36,983 nt of DNA, from the NCBI GenBank assembly GCA_022649665.1, contig JALCOL010000018.1:1-36983 (forward strand), in the 5' to 3' direction. The notes beneath the pieces were generated by a model that worked only from the letters and a program-made list of their open reading frames with translations, ran no database searches and was not told where the DNA came from. A program made the position numbers and the translations under genes. Shown in pieces: positions 6,728 through 13,694 of this stretch. Each line of letters opens with the position of its first letter. The first letter of the stretch is position 1. This DNA comes from Enterococcaceae bacterium (GTDB lineage: Bacteria > Bacillota > Bacilli > Lactobacillales > Enterococcaceae).

Positions 6728-7921
6728 ATGAAAGAAAGACACTTATTTACTTCGGAGTCGGTTTCTGAAGGACATCCGGACAAAGTCGCCGATCAGATCA
6801 GCGATGCGATCCTGGATGCACTTCTGGAAAAAGATCCGCTGGCGCGGGTCGCCTGCGAAACGTCCGTTACCACCGGAATGGTTTTTGTGATGGGCGAGAT
6901 CTCAACGACCGCTTATGTCGATATCCAAAAAATCGTGCGGCAGACGATCAAAGACATCGGCTATGACCGTTCAACATATGGCTTTGACGGCGATACGGTC
7001 GCAGTATTGACAGCGATCGATGAACAGTCGCCCGATATCGCGCGCGGCGTCGACCGCGCACTCGATGCTCATCCAAGCGATCAAATGATCGATGCGATCG
7101 GTGCGGGCGATCAAGGATTGATGTTCGGTTTTGCGATCAATGAAACACCGGAATTGATGCCGCTGCCGATCTCGCTGGCGCATAAATTGATGCGCCGAAC
7201 GGCAAAATTGCGCAAAGACGGGACGCTGCCTTATTTGCGGCCGGATGCGAAAAGCCAAGTCACTGTCGAATACAGTGAAGATGGCCAGCCGCTGCGGATC
7301 GATACGATCGTGCTCTCGACGCAGCATACGAAAGATGTTTCACTGGAAACGATCAAAAAAGATGTCATGGAGCAGGTGATCCGCGAAGTCGTACCGGCGA
7401 AATGGCTCGATGAAAAAACCAAATATTTCATCAACCCGACCGGCCGCTTTGTGATCGGCGGACCGCAAGGCGACTCGGGGTTGACCGGCCGCAAGATCAT
7501 CGTCGATACTTACGGCGGTTATGCCCGTCACGGCGGCGGCGCCTTCTCCGGCAAAGATGCAACGAAGGTCGACCGCTCGGCAGCGTATGCTGCGCGCTAT
7601 ATCGCTAAAAATATCGTCGCTTCGGGAATCGCAACGAAATGCGAGATCCAGCTGGCCTATGCGATCGGAGTCGCTGAGCCCGTTTCGATCGCGGTCAATA
7701 CGTACGGCACAAGTGCGTACGATGAAGAAAAAATCATCGAAGCAATCCGCGAGAACTTTGATCTGCGGCCAGCTGGGATCATCGAAATGCTCGACTTGCG
7801 GCGGCCGATCTACCGGCAAACCGCGGCGTATGGGCACTTCGGCCGTACTGATATCGATCTTCCGTGGGAAAGAACTGATAAGATCGAACCGCTTTTGAAC
7901 AGTCTTAAAGAAACAAAATAA
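6728..7921 (+). CDS. metK: S-adenosylmethionine synthetase
   Basis: Makes SAM from methionine and ATP in the cytosol. The 397-residue length is typical of bacterial MetK. Visible motifs are GHPDK at 15-19, the ATP-binding [10 protein letters not shown] at 125-134 and the P-loop-like GGGAFSGKD near residue 270. The start ATG at 6728 is fixed by the SMK-box SD at 6712-6719. The gene is monocistronic: it has its own promoter and a strong terminator right after it. Feedback control by SAM through the riboswitch is expected. Confidence 0.98.
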   Translation: MKERHLFTSESVSEGHPDKVADQISDAILDALLEKDPLARVACETSVTTGMVFVMGEISTTAYVDIQKIVRQTIKDIGYDRSTYGFDGDTVAVLTAIDEQSPDIARGVDRALDAHPSDQMIDAIGAGDQGLMFGFAINETPELMPLPISLAHKLMRRTAKLRKDGTLPYLRPDAKSQVTVEYSEDGQPLRIDTIVLSTQHTKDVSLETIKKDVMEQVIREVVPAKWLDEKTKYFINPTGRFVIGGPQGDSGLTGRKIIVDTYGGYARHGGGAFSGKDATKVDRSAAYAARYIAKNIVASGIATKCEIQLAYAIGVAEPVSIAVNTYGTSAYDEEKIIEAIRENFDLRPAGIIEMLDLRRPIYRQTAAYGHFGRTDIDLPWERTDKIEPLLNSLKETK

Positions 7922-7954
7922 GAAGAAGCTGCTTCTGGAGCGCCATTTATGCGG

Positions 7955-8000
7955 AAAACTGGACCTTGACAAGGTTTTTGTCATGGTTCAGTTTTCTATT
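7955..8000 (+). terminator. Terminator after metK
   Basis: A 17-bp stem, left arm 7955-7971 (AAAACTGGACCTTGACA) and right arm 7979-7995, with one wobble and one T-T mismatch and a 7-nt loop. The arms end in A4 and T4, so it could work in both directions. The 30 nt before it resemble the sequence after asnB (see findings). Confidence 0.85.
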
Positions 8001-8029
8001 TGATAGAAGTTCAGAAAGGAAGAAATGTT

Positions 8030-9502
8030 TTGACGCAAACGAACAAACGCATTATGACGACGGTAGTCTTCATTGCGACATTTATGACTGCTGTTGAGGG
8101 AACGATCGTTTCTACCGCGATGCCGACGATCGTCGGAAGTCTGAAGGGAATCGAGATCATGAACTGGGTCTTCTCGATCTATCTTTTGACGAGCGCGATC
8201 TTAACGCCGATCTACGGAAAATTGGCGGACCGGATCGGACGTGTCCCGGTATTTTTAGTGGGGATCGGGATTTTTGTCGTCGGCTCATCATTGTGCGCTT
8301 TGTCGCAGAGTATGATGGTCTTGATCATCTCCCGCGCGATCCAAGGAGTCGGTGCGGGTGCGATCATGCCGGTCGCATTGACGATTTTGGCAGATATCTA
8401 TCCGCCGGAGTCCCGTGCGAAAATGCTCGGTTTGAACAGTTCGGCTTGGGGGATCGCGAGTGTGTTGGGACCGTTAGTCGGCGGAGCGATCGTTGATTTG
8501 TTCAGCTGGCATTGGATCTTTTTCATCAATGTCCCGATCGGGATCCTGTTGATCATTTTGACAGTCTTTTTCTTTCATGAGTCTTTCGAAAAAAAGAAAG
8601 ATCAGCCGATGGATCTCTTCGGGTCAACCCTTTTAGTGACCCTGCTGCTCTTCTTTCTGCTGGGGATCCAGTGGGTCACGGACAAAGAGATGCGTGGACT
8701 CAGTTTGCTGTTTTTTGCTTTAGCACTGCTGCTTTTTTTGGTTTTTCTCTGGCAGGAAAAGCGCGCGGCCGATCCCGTGATCCCGCTGCCGCTTTTTCGG
8801 CGCTTCGATTTTGTCAATGCGAATCTGATCGCGGCGCTGATCAGCGGTTTTCTGATCAGTCTGGATGTCTATATCCCAATGTGGATGCAGGGGATCTTGG
8901 GAAAAAGCGCAATGGTCGGTGGAATGATTTTATCGCCGCTTTCGGTTTTATGGATGGTCGGCTCCTTTTTTGCCAGCAGCCTCTTGAGCAAACATAGTAT
9001 CCGCTGGACATTGAATGCCTGGTTGCTCGGGACGCTGGCTGGTGCATTTGCGCTGGCGCTGTTTCCACTGCATACTGCTTCGATCGCCTTTGTGCTGGTG
9101 GCGTCGCTTCTCGGCGTTGCGCTGGGGATCGTGATCACGACCACGACCGTGACCGCACAAACGAGTGTGCCGCAAGTTCATATGGGGGTCGCGACTTCTT
9201 TCAATACGCTCGTGCGGACACTTGGGCAAACGATCATGGTCTCAGTCTTCGGTGTGATCCTAAACTCGGCGATCGCTTCTCAGCTGAGCGGCAGTTCGAT
9301 CCCGAACGGCGAGGCAAAGATCAATCAGCTGATCAACCCGAAAACTGCCGGCATGATCGCAGAACACTGGATCGCACCGCTCAGAAAAATTTTATACGGC
9401 GGGATCCACCGTTTATATGTCGCCGGCTTTCTGCTGGTCATTCTTGCGATCCTTCTCAATCAGATCCGTCCCAAAACCAAAAAAAATAACGCTGCTGAAT
9501 AA
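8030..9502 (+). CDS. MFS drug exporter, DHA2 (EmrB/QacA) family
   Basis: A 490-residue integral membrane protein with about 14 predicted helices. It shows motif [13 protein letters not shown], motif C-like [12 protein letters not shown] and the DHA2 segment [12 protein letters not shown]. Proton-driven export of drugs or other amphipathic compounds is the family role; the substrate is not predictable. Start is TTG at 8030 with AAAGGAAG 7 nt upstream (8015-8022); the longer frame from TTG 8000 begins inside the terminator arm and lacks an SD. No separate promoter is visible between the metK terminator and this gene, so read-through may feed it. Confidence 0.92.
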   Translation: MTQTNKRIMTTVVFIATFMTAVEGTIVSTAMPTIVGSLKGIEIMNWVFSIYLLTSAILTPIYGKLADRIGRVPVFLVGIGIFVVGSSLCALSQSMMVLIISRAIQGVGAGAIMPVALTILADIYPPESRAKMLGLNSSAWGIASVLGPLVGGAIVDLFSWHWIFFINVPIGILLIILTVFFFHESFEKKKDQPMDLFGSTLLVTLLLFFLLGIQWVTDKEMRGLSLLFFALALLLFLVFLWQEKRAADPVIPLPLFRRFDFVNANLIAALISGFLISLDVYIPMWMQGILGKSAMVGGMILSPLSVLWMVGSFFASSLLSKHSIRWTLNAWLLGTLAGAFALALFPLHTASIAFVLVASLLGVALGIVITTTTVTAQTSVPQVHMGVATSFNTLVRTLGQTIMVSVFGVILNSAIASQLSGSSIPNGEAKINQLINPKTAGMIAEHWIAPLRKILYGGIHRLYVAGFLLVILAILLNQIRPKTKKNNAAE

Positions 9503-9518
9503 GCAGTGCTATTTTTTT
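9487..9518. terminator. Bidirectional terminator between MFS gene and mnmM
   Basis: Stem ACGCTGCT/AGCAGTGCT around loop GAATA, flanked by T7 on the plus side (9512-9518) and by an A-rich run (T-rich on the minus strand) on the other. It serves the convergent MFS gene and the minus-strand mnmM operon and overlaps the MFS stop codon. Confidence 0.8.
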
Positions 9519-10078
9519 GCGATTTTTTCGATGCATAAGAGGAGCGGCGGCGTGTGCCGCTGATTGATAAATTGATAAACCGCCGCTTGATAGTGCGCTT
9601 GCGGAAGTGCGGCAGCAAAAGCAAGGACAGCTTCTTTTTCTTCTTTGCCGCCAGGGTGTCCCCAATAGAGAACGATCACGCAGCGCCCGCCGCGGGCAAG
9701 ACGCGTCAAAACAGCGCGGATCGCCGTCAAGGTGCTTTCTTTTTTGGTAATGATCGTTTTGTCACCGCCGGGCAGATAGCCTAAATTGAAGAGCGCGCCC
9801 TTGATCGGAGAATCCGGGGCGATGACTTGACCGAGCTCGGCATGCGAGCGCTGGAACAAGTGAACTTGCGAGGCGGCGCCGTGTGCTTCGAGGAGCATTT
9901 TCGTGTGCGTGATCGCTTTTTCTTGCAGATCGAATGCATAAACGCAGCCGCGTGAACCGACTAGCTGCGCTAAAAACAGCGTATCATGGCCGTTTCCGGC
10001 CGTTCCGTCGAGCACAGTATCGCCCGGTGCGATGACTTCTTCAATGAGCTGATGGGAAAAAGCTAAACTATTTTTCAT
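9509..10078 (-). CDS. mnmM: tRNA 5-aminomethyl-2-thiouridine methyltransferase MnmM (YtqB)
   Basis: A 189-residue class I SAM-dependent methyltransferase. Motif I is DGTAGNGHD at 24-32 and the family-specific NLGYLPGGDK is at 98-107, both typical of the YtqB group (once called rRNA methylase). B. subtilis YtqB was shown to be MnmM, which completes mnm5(s2)U at the wobble position of tRNAs in bacteria without MnmC. Likely substrates include tRNAs such as Lys-UUU, Glu-UUC and Leu-UAA encoded at the left of the window. ATG overlaps the ytqA stop in ATGA, with AGGAG upstream, so the pair is translationally coupled. Confidence 0.92.
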   Translation of the reverse strand: MKNSLAFSHQLIEEVIAPGDTVLDGTAGNGHDTLFLAQLVGSRGCVYAFDLQEKAITHTKMLLEAHGAASQVHLFQRSHAELGQVIAPDSPIKGALFNLGYLPGGDKTIITKKESTLTAIRAVLTRLARGGRCVIVLYWGHPGGKEEKEAVLAFAAALPQAHYQAAVYQFINQRHTPPLLLCIEKIAKK

Positions 10079-11025
10079 TTTCTCCTCCGAATGGCTTTTG
10101 CACCTTGGAAAGTTTCACGTCGCGCCATCTCACGGTCGATCGCATTCAAAACTTCCCACTTTTTCAAACTCCAGCACGGTCCGATCAGCTGATCCCACGG
10201 AGCGTCGCCTGTTAAGCGGTGGACGATGACCTCCCGCGGCAGCAGTTCAAGCTGGTCGCAAATGACCGCAACATACGTCTTTTGATCGAGTAATTGCAGC
10301 TTTCCGGCGCGGTAATCTTGCGCGATCGCCGTGTGTTTCAACAGATGCATCAAATGCAGCTTGATGCCTTGGATGTCTGAATCGCGGATCGTGCGTTTTA
10401 CGTTTTCGACCATCATTTCCGGCGTTTCGCCTGGAAGACCGTTGATCAAATGCGTGCAAACGCGGATGTTCGCTTTGCGGAGAGCGGCGACCCCCTTGAG
10501 ATACGTTTCATAGTCATGACCGCGGTTGATCTGGCGGCTCGTCGCGGCAAAGGTCGTTTGCAGTCCGAGCTCGACCCACAGATAGAAGCGCTCATTCAGC
10601 TCTTTCAGATAAGCGATGGTTTCCGGCGGCAGGCAATCCGGCCGGGTGCCGATATTGATCCCGACGACGCCCGGCAAGGCGAGGACTTGCTCGAAACGTT
10701 CGCGCAAAACGCTCACCGGCGCATACGTATTTGTAAAGTTTTGAAAGTAGACTAAGTATTGTTCGGCATACGGCCACTTTTGATGCATCGCGGCTACTTC
10801 AGCCGAAAACTGCTCCGGCAATGCTTCACGCGGCTCCAAGATCAAGTCGCCCGAGCCGGTCGCGCTGCAAAAAGTGCAGCCGCCGACTGCGACATGCCCG
10901 TCGCGGTTTGGACAAGTAAAACCGCCGTCCAGCGGGACTTTGAATACTTTTCCGCCAAATCGTTCGTGGAGTTCCTCGTTCCAAGTGTGGTAACGCTTTT
11001 GCTTAAAAAAATATGGATAAGTCAT
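10075..11025 (-). CDS. ytqA: TIGR01212-family radical SAM protein (YtqA/YhcC type)
   Basis: A 316-residue protein with an N-terminal cysteine cluster, C38, C50 and C53 in FTCPNRDG and GGCTFC, fitting the 4Fe-4S site of the YtqA/YhcC family. Further family segments are YFQNFTNTYAP, GINIGTRPDCLP, WVELGLQT and LINGLPGE. The reaction is not established; the recurrent pairing with mnmM suggests a tRNA-related function (inference). The start ATG at 11025 has an AAAGGAAG SD. It follows the PAP2 phosphatase gene by 16 nt on the same strand. Confidence 0.92.
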   Translation of the reverse strand: MTYPYFFKQKRYHTWNEELHERFGGKVFKVPLDGGFTCPNRDGHVAVGGCTFCSATGSGDLILEPREALPEQFSAEVAAMHQKWPYAEQYLVYFQNFTNTYAPVSVLRERFEQVLALPGVVGINIGTRPDCLPPETIAYLKELNERFYLWVELGLQTTFAATSRQINRGHDYETYLKGVAALRKANIRVCTHLINGLPGETPEMMVENVKRTIRDSDIQGIKLHLMHLLKHTAIAQDYRAGKLQLLDQKTYVAVICDQLELLPREVIVHRLTGDAPWDQLIGPCWSLKKWEVLNAIDREMARRETFQGAKAIRRRK

Positions 11026-11041
11026 GCAATGCTTCCTTTAT

Positions 11042-11689
11042 TTAGTGCCGCAGCTGTTTCAAACGCTCAACGGCATCATATTTTTGAAAAGTCGGATAAC
11101 TGAAGAATAACCAAGCCAGTCCCAGCGACCAGCCGCCTAAAATATCGGTCGGGAAATGGACGTTCAAATACATCCGGCTTGCACTGATCATGAGGATCAT
11201 TAAGATCGCCAGTGTCTCAGCGGCGCAGCGCAATCCTTTTCGGCGGATCATTTTTTTGCTCAAGATCCACAGCGTGCCGAATAAAAGGACTGCAGCCATT
11301 GCGTGTCCGCTCGGAAAAGAAGTCGAGGCGACTTTGACTTGGTGCAAAAGATCCGGGCGCGGCCGGAGATAAACGAGTTTTACCAAGCCATTCAAACTAG
11401 CGATAATAAAAACGTTGACCGAAAGCCAGATCCCGGCAGCTTTGCGATTCTGCGCCAGCAGGAAGAACAAAAAAGCCAAAGTCAAGATCGCGACCGAGCC
11501 GGCATTGCCGAATTTTGTGATCCATTTGAAAAAATGCGCCAACGCAGGAAACTGCGCGGGAAAGCTTTTTAAAAAAGGGGTCTCAAAAGTGAGATATTCT
11601 GGATAAAATTTCACGGTGTAGCCGAGCATCACGAAGAAAACTAGTAAGAAGCTGCCGATCAAATAGTTGTGCGATCGCTTGGATTTCAA
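11042..11689 (-). CDS. PAP2-family membrane phosphatase
   Basis: The 215-residue protein has about six membrane segments and the full phosphatase signature: K104...RP (R111-P112), PSGH at 126-129 and SR(171)...H178xxxD182. Such enzymes dephosphorylate lipid phosphates, for example undecaprenyl pyrophosphate or phosphatidylglycerol phosphate; which one is not clear. I start it at TTG 11689, where AAAGGAG lies 11 nt upstream and a TATAAT box (11720-11725) sits just before. The open frame runs on to 11788 but would cross that promoter and the upstream gene's terminator. It heads the operon PAP2-ytqA-mnmM. Confidence 0.85.
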   Translation of the reverse strand: MKSKRSHNYLIGSFLLVFFVMLGYTVKFYPEYLTFETPFLKSFPAQFPALAHFFKWITKFGNAGSVAILTLAFLFFLLAQNRKAAGIWLSVNVFIIASLNGLVKLVYLRPRPDLLHQVKVASTSFPSGHAMAAVLLFGTLWILSKKMIRRKGLRCAAETLAILMILMISASRMYLNVHFPTDILGGWSLGLAWLFFSYPTFQKYDAVERLKQLRH

Positions 11690-11719
11690 TAGTAAAAACA
11701 CTCCTTTGCAATAAAAAAT

Positions 11720-11728
11720 ATTATAGCA
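11720..11728 (-). promoter_or_regulatory. Extended -10 promoter of the PAP2-ytqA-mnmM operon
   Basis: Read on the minus strand the sequence is TGCTATAAT: a TGn extension plus consensus -10. The -35 is weak. Transcription would start near 11713, some 24 nt before the proposed TTG start. Confidence 0.7.
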
Positions 11729-11742
11729 TGGTTTTGGACAAT

Positions 11743-11780
11743 TAAAAGGAGGCGCGGCACAAATTTTTGCCGTCGCCTCT
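11743..11780 (-). terminator. Terminator after the DUF4097 gene
   Basis: On the minus strand GAGGCG-A-CGGCA pairs with TGCCGCGCCTC (one bulged A), loop AAAATTTG, followed by CTTTTA. It lies 5 nt past the DUF4097 stop codon and separates that transcript from the PAP2 promoter. Confidence 0.82.
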
Positions 11781-11784
11781 TCGA

Positions 11785-12753
11785 TCAATTATTAAAGGTA
11801 ATATCGCCGTAATCGGTTTGGATCGCGAGCGTCGATTTAGCATTTTCGTCATTAAAAGCGGATTCGTCTGCGGAACGGATCACATTTCCGTACTTGCTGC
11901 TGGGTTCGACCCGCAGATTTTGCTGCGGTTCAAGATATAATGAAGCTTCCGCTTTTTTCGTTTGGATCTTGCCGCTGCCTTCAAAGGTCCCGTTCATTTC
12001 CAGATCGAGATCAGCCGCCTCGATCGCGAGTTCACCTTGAAAATCGCGGATCGAACTGGTGCTGTCGCCTAGCGCGGCAAAGGCCAATTTCCCGGAACTT
12101 TCAGCCAGCCGCAGATTTTTGATCTCTTTTTTAAAAGTCCCCTCAGCGACCGCGGCATCAGAAAGCTCCAAGTCGGTCAATTTTTCATCGACCGTACAAA
12201 CGGCAGCTTTGGTATTGATGAGCGAGAGATATCCGGCTGCTTTTTTGACGGTCAGTGCTGAAAAATCGCAATCATGGATCGAAAGACTGTTGAACGAACT
12301 ATCGACAGTCACTTCTTTATTCAAATCCGAAAGCATGACCTGATCAGGCGAAGTGCTTGATTTTAATGAAAGGTTTTTGACATTTTGCGGAAGCGTGATC
12401 GTGATCTGCGGCGAAAGAGAGCCGAAATGGAAAAGCTGGATCTTTTCTTCTTGCTTGCGCTTGTATTTGATTTGCAGGGTATCAGCTGTTTGTTCGATTT
12501 GCGGCCTGCCGTTCACTGGAGAATAGTTGGTGTGTACTTTGATTCGGCCATCCAGCGAATCGTCTTGCGTGATGTGGTATATTGCATGATTATTTAGGTC
12601 AAGCGTCAATGTTTCTGCCGCATACTGATAGGAATGCTGTACGGCTTGATGGTACTTTTTTTCCGCGGCCGGAAAACGGAGAGCTGCGCCGATCCCGCCG
12701 AAGACTACCATTATGATGCCGATCAGCAGGAAAAATTTTGTGGACTTTTTCAT
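11785..12753 (-). CDS. DUF4097-type beta-helical (adhesin-like) membrane-anchored protein
   Basis: A 322-residue protein with one N-terminal membrane anchor (about residues 7-25, FFLLIGIIMVVFGGIGAAL) and a long outward domain of short repeating beta strands (for example LSLKSSTSP, SSFNSLSIHDCDF, LTDLELSDAAV). This is the layout of DUF4097/putative adhesin proteins. Family members are commonly paired with HAAS-domain proteins and tied to envelope stress functions, but the exact function is unknown. Its ATG overlaps the stop of the HAAS gene by 4 nt, so the two are coupled. Confidence 0.82.
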   Translation of the reverse strand: MKKSTKFFLLIGIIMVVFGGIGAALRFPAAEKKYHQAVQHSYQYAAETLTLDLNNHAIYHITQDDSLDGRIKVHTNYSPVNGRPQIEQTADTLQIKYKRKQEEKIQLFHFGSLSPQITITLPQNVKNLSLKSSTSPDQVMLSDLNKEVTVDSSFNSLSIHDCDFSALTVKKAAGYLSLINTKAAVCTVDEKLTDLELSDAAVAEGTFKKEIKNLRLAESSGKLAFAALGDSTSSIRDFQGELAIEAADLDLEMNGTFEGSGKIQTKKAEASLYLEPQQNLRVEPSSKYGNVIRSADESAFNDENAKSTLAIQTDYGDITFNN

Positions 12754-13394
12754 CGGTTATTCCCTCCCAACAGCCGCAAGTGCCAGAGGAGATAATTTTT
12801 CAAAAGCACGAGCGAATACTTCGTGATCGGGATCAAGAGCAAGATGCCGAGGATCGCCAAGCCGCCCAAGAGAAGACATAAAAAGCCCTCGAAACCTAGA
12901 CCAAGCGGACCGAGATGGAAAAGCGGCAAAAAAATCAAAAGCGGGAAGAACAAAAAGGTCAAACACAGCACCCAGCCGCCGAAAATCAGGGCGAATAAAG
13001 CCAAGAAGAGCCAAGCGACCAGAAAAATATCTAAACATAGTGCCAAAAAGAAGAGCAGCAGACGTTTTAAAAGTGAATGCTGTTTCGGCGGATGCGGATA
13101 TGATTCGGGCAGCGGTGCTTCGTAGTCAGACGTTTGCAGCGGCTCTTTTTCGATTTCTTCCCAACCGCCTGGATAAATCTCTTTTTCCTGCGGTTCGACG
13201 GCAAACTCTGCCAGCAATTTTTCAGCTGCTGCTTGCGGTGAACCTAATTCTTGCGACACTTCGAATTCACTTTTTCCTTTTGCGATTTCTTTTTCAAATA
13301 GATCTTCGTATGAGTGCAAGATCTCGATTTGGATCTGTGCGGGGAGCGGGCGCAAATAAATGCCCAGTTCGGTTAAATAATGTTCCCGGTTCAT
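12750..13394 (-). CDS. HAAS-domain (DUF1700) membrane protein
   Basis: The 214-residue protein starts with a HAAS signaling domain (about 1-65: REHYLTELGIYLRPLP, EILHSYEDLFEKEIAKGKS, VSQELGSPQAAAEKLLAEF). A proline-rich acidic linker (about 68-105) precedes three to four membrane helices (about 108-200). HAAS proteins usually act with a PadR-type regulator; no such regulator is next to it here. Start ATG at 13394 has a strong GGGAGG SD. It forms a two-gene operon with the DUF4097 gene downstream. Confidence 0.85.
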   Translation of the reverse strand: MNREHYLTELGIYLRPLPAQIQIEILHSYEDLFEKEIAKGKSEFEVSQELGSPQAAAEKLLAEFAVEPQEKEIYPGGWEEIEKEPLQTSDYEAPLPESYPHPPKQHSLLKRLLLFFLALCLDIFLVAWLFLALFALIFGGWVLCLTFLFFPLLIFLPLFHLGPLGLGFEGFLCLLLGGLAILGILLLIPITKYSLVLLKNYLLWHLRLLGGNNR

Positions 13395-13516
13395 AGTCGG
13401 TCCTCCCTTTTGTCATTTTTGTCATTTTTATCATACAATGAAATGCTTGCCAATAGGCGATTTTCTCAAAAAATCGGGCAAAAGTTGGTGGCGGACTCAG
13501 ACTTTGGACCGATTCG

Positions 13517-13533
13517 TGTAACTTATTTGTAAT
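13517..13533 (+). promoter_or_regulatory. WalR (YycF)-like binding site upstream of the hydrolase
   Basis: TGTAAC-TTATT-TGTAAT fits the WalR consensus TGTWAH-N5-TGTWAH at every position. WalR, the response regulator of the essential WalKR system, controls peptidoglycan hydrolases with LysM and NlpC/P60 domains in Firmicutes, which matches the downstream gene. The site ends about 43 nt before the -35 region. Confidence 0.72.
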
Positions 13534-13575
13534 ATAACTGATATCAACTTGTTGTAATTTGACCTTAAATAAAAC

Positions 13576-13604
13576 TTTAATATTACTTAGCTGCTCGATA
13601 TAAT
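13576..13604 (+). promoter_or_regulatory. Promoter of the cell-wall hydrolase gene
   Basis: Consensus -10 TATAAT at 13599-13604, with a weak -35 TTTAAT at 13576-13581, 17 nt apart. A poor -35 fits a promoter that needs an activator such as WalR. The leader to the ATG is about 84 nt. Confidence 0.6.
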
Positions 13605-13694
13605 GGAGTATGTGGATCATAGAGTTCGGTGGGAACTTATTTATATAATAGTAGATTGTCAGTGGTGAAAGAGACCTTGAGGGGGAATCCAGTA

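Larger units (their letters stand above)
13395..13694. promoter_or_regulatory. Divergent intergenic region, HAAS operon and cell-wall hydrolase
   Basis: No gene is seen in these 300 bases. On the minus side there is the HAAS SD and a tandem repeat (AAAAATGAC twice, at 13412-13430 read on the minus strand) next to a possible -10 TATGAT (plus 13430-13435). At 13458-13476 there is a short inverted repeat (CGATTTT/AAAATCG type). On the plus side lie a WalR-like box (13517-13533), a further TGTAAT at 13553-13558 and the -10 of the hydrolase gene at 13599-13604. Confidence 0.6.

Noticed and set aside
11690-11788. Longer N-terminus of the PAP2 phosphatase
   Set aside because: It would run through the TATAAT promoter and the upstream terminator, overlap the DUF4097 gene and add a Cys/Pro-rich stretch foreign to the family.
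13455-13469. CodY box near the HAAS/hydrolase intergenic region
   Set aside because: GATTTTCTCAAAAAA matches only 11 of 15 positions and is better explained as part of a small inverted repeat.
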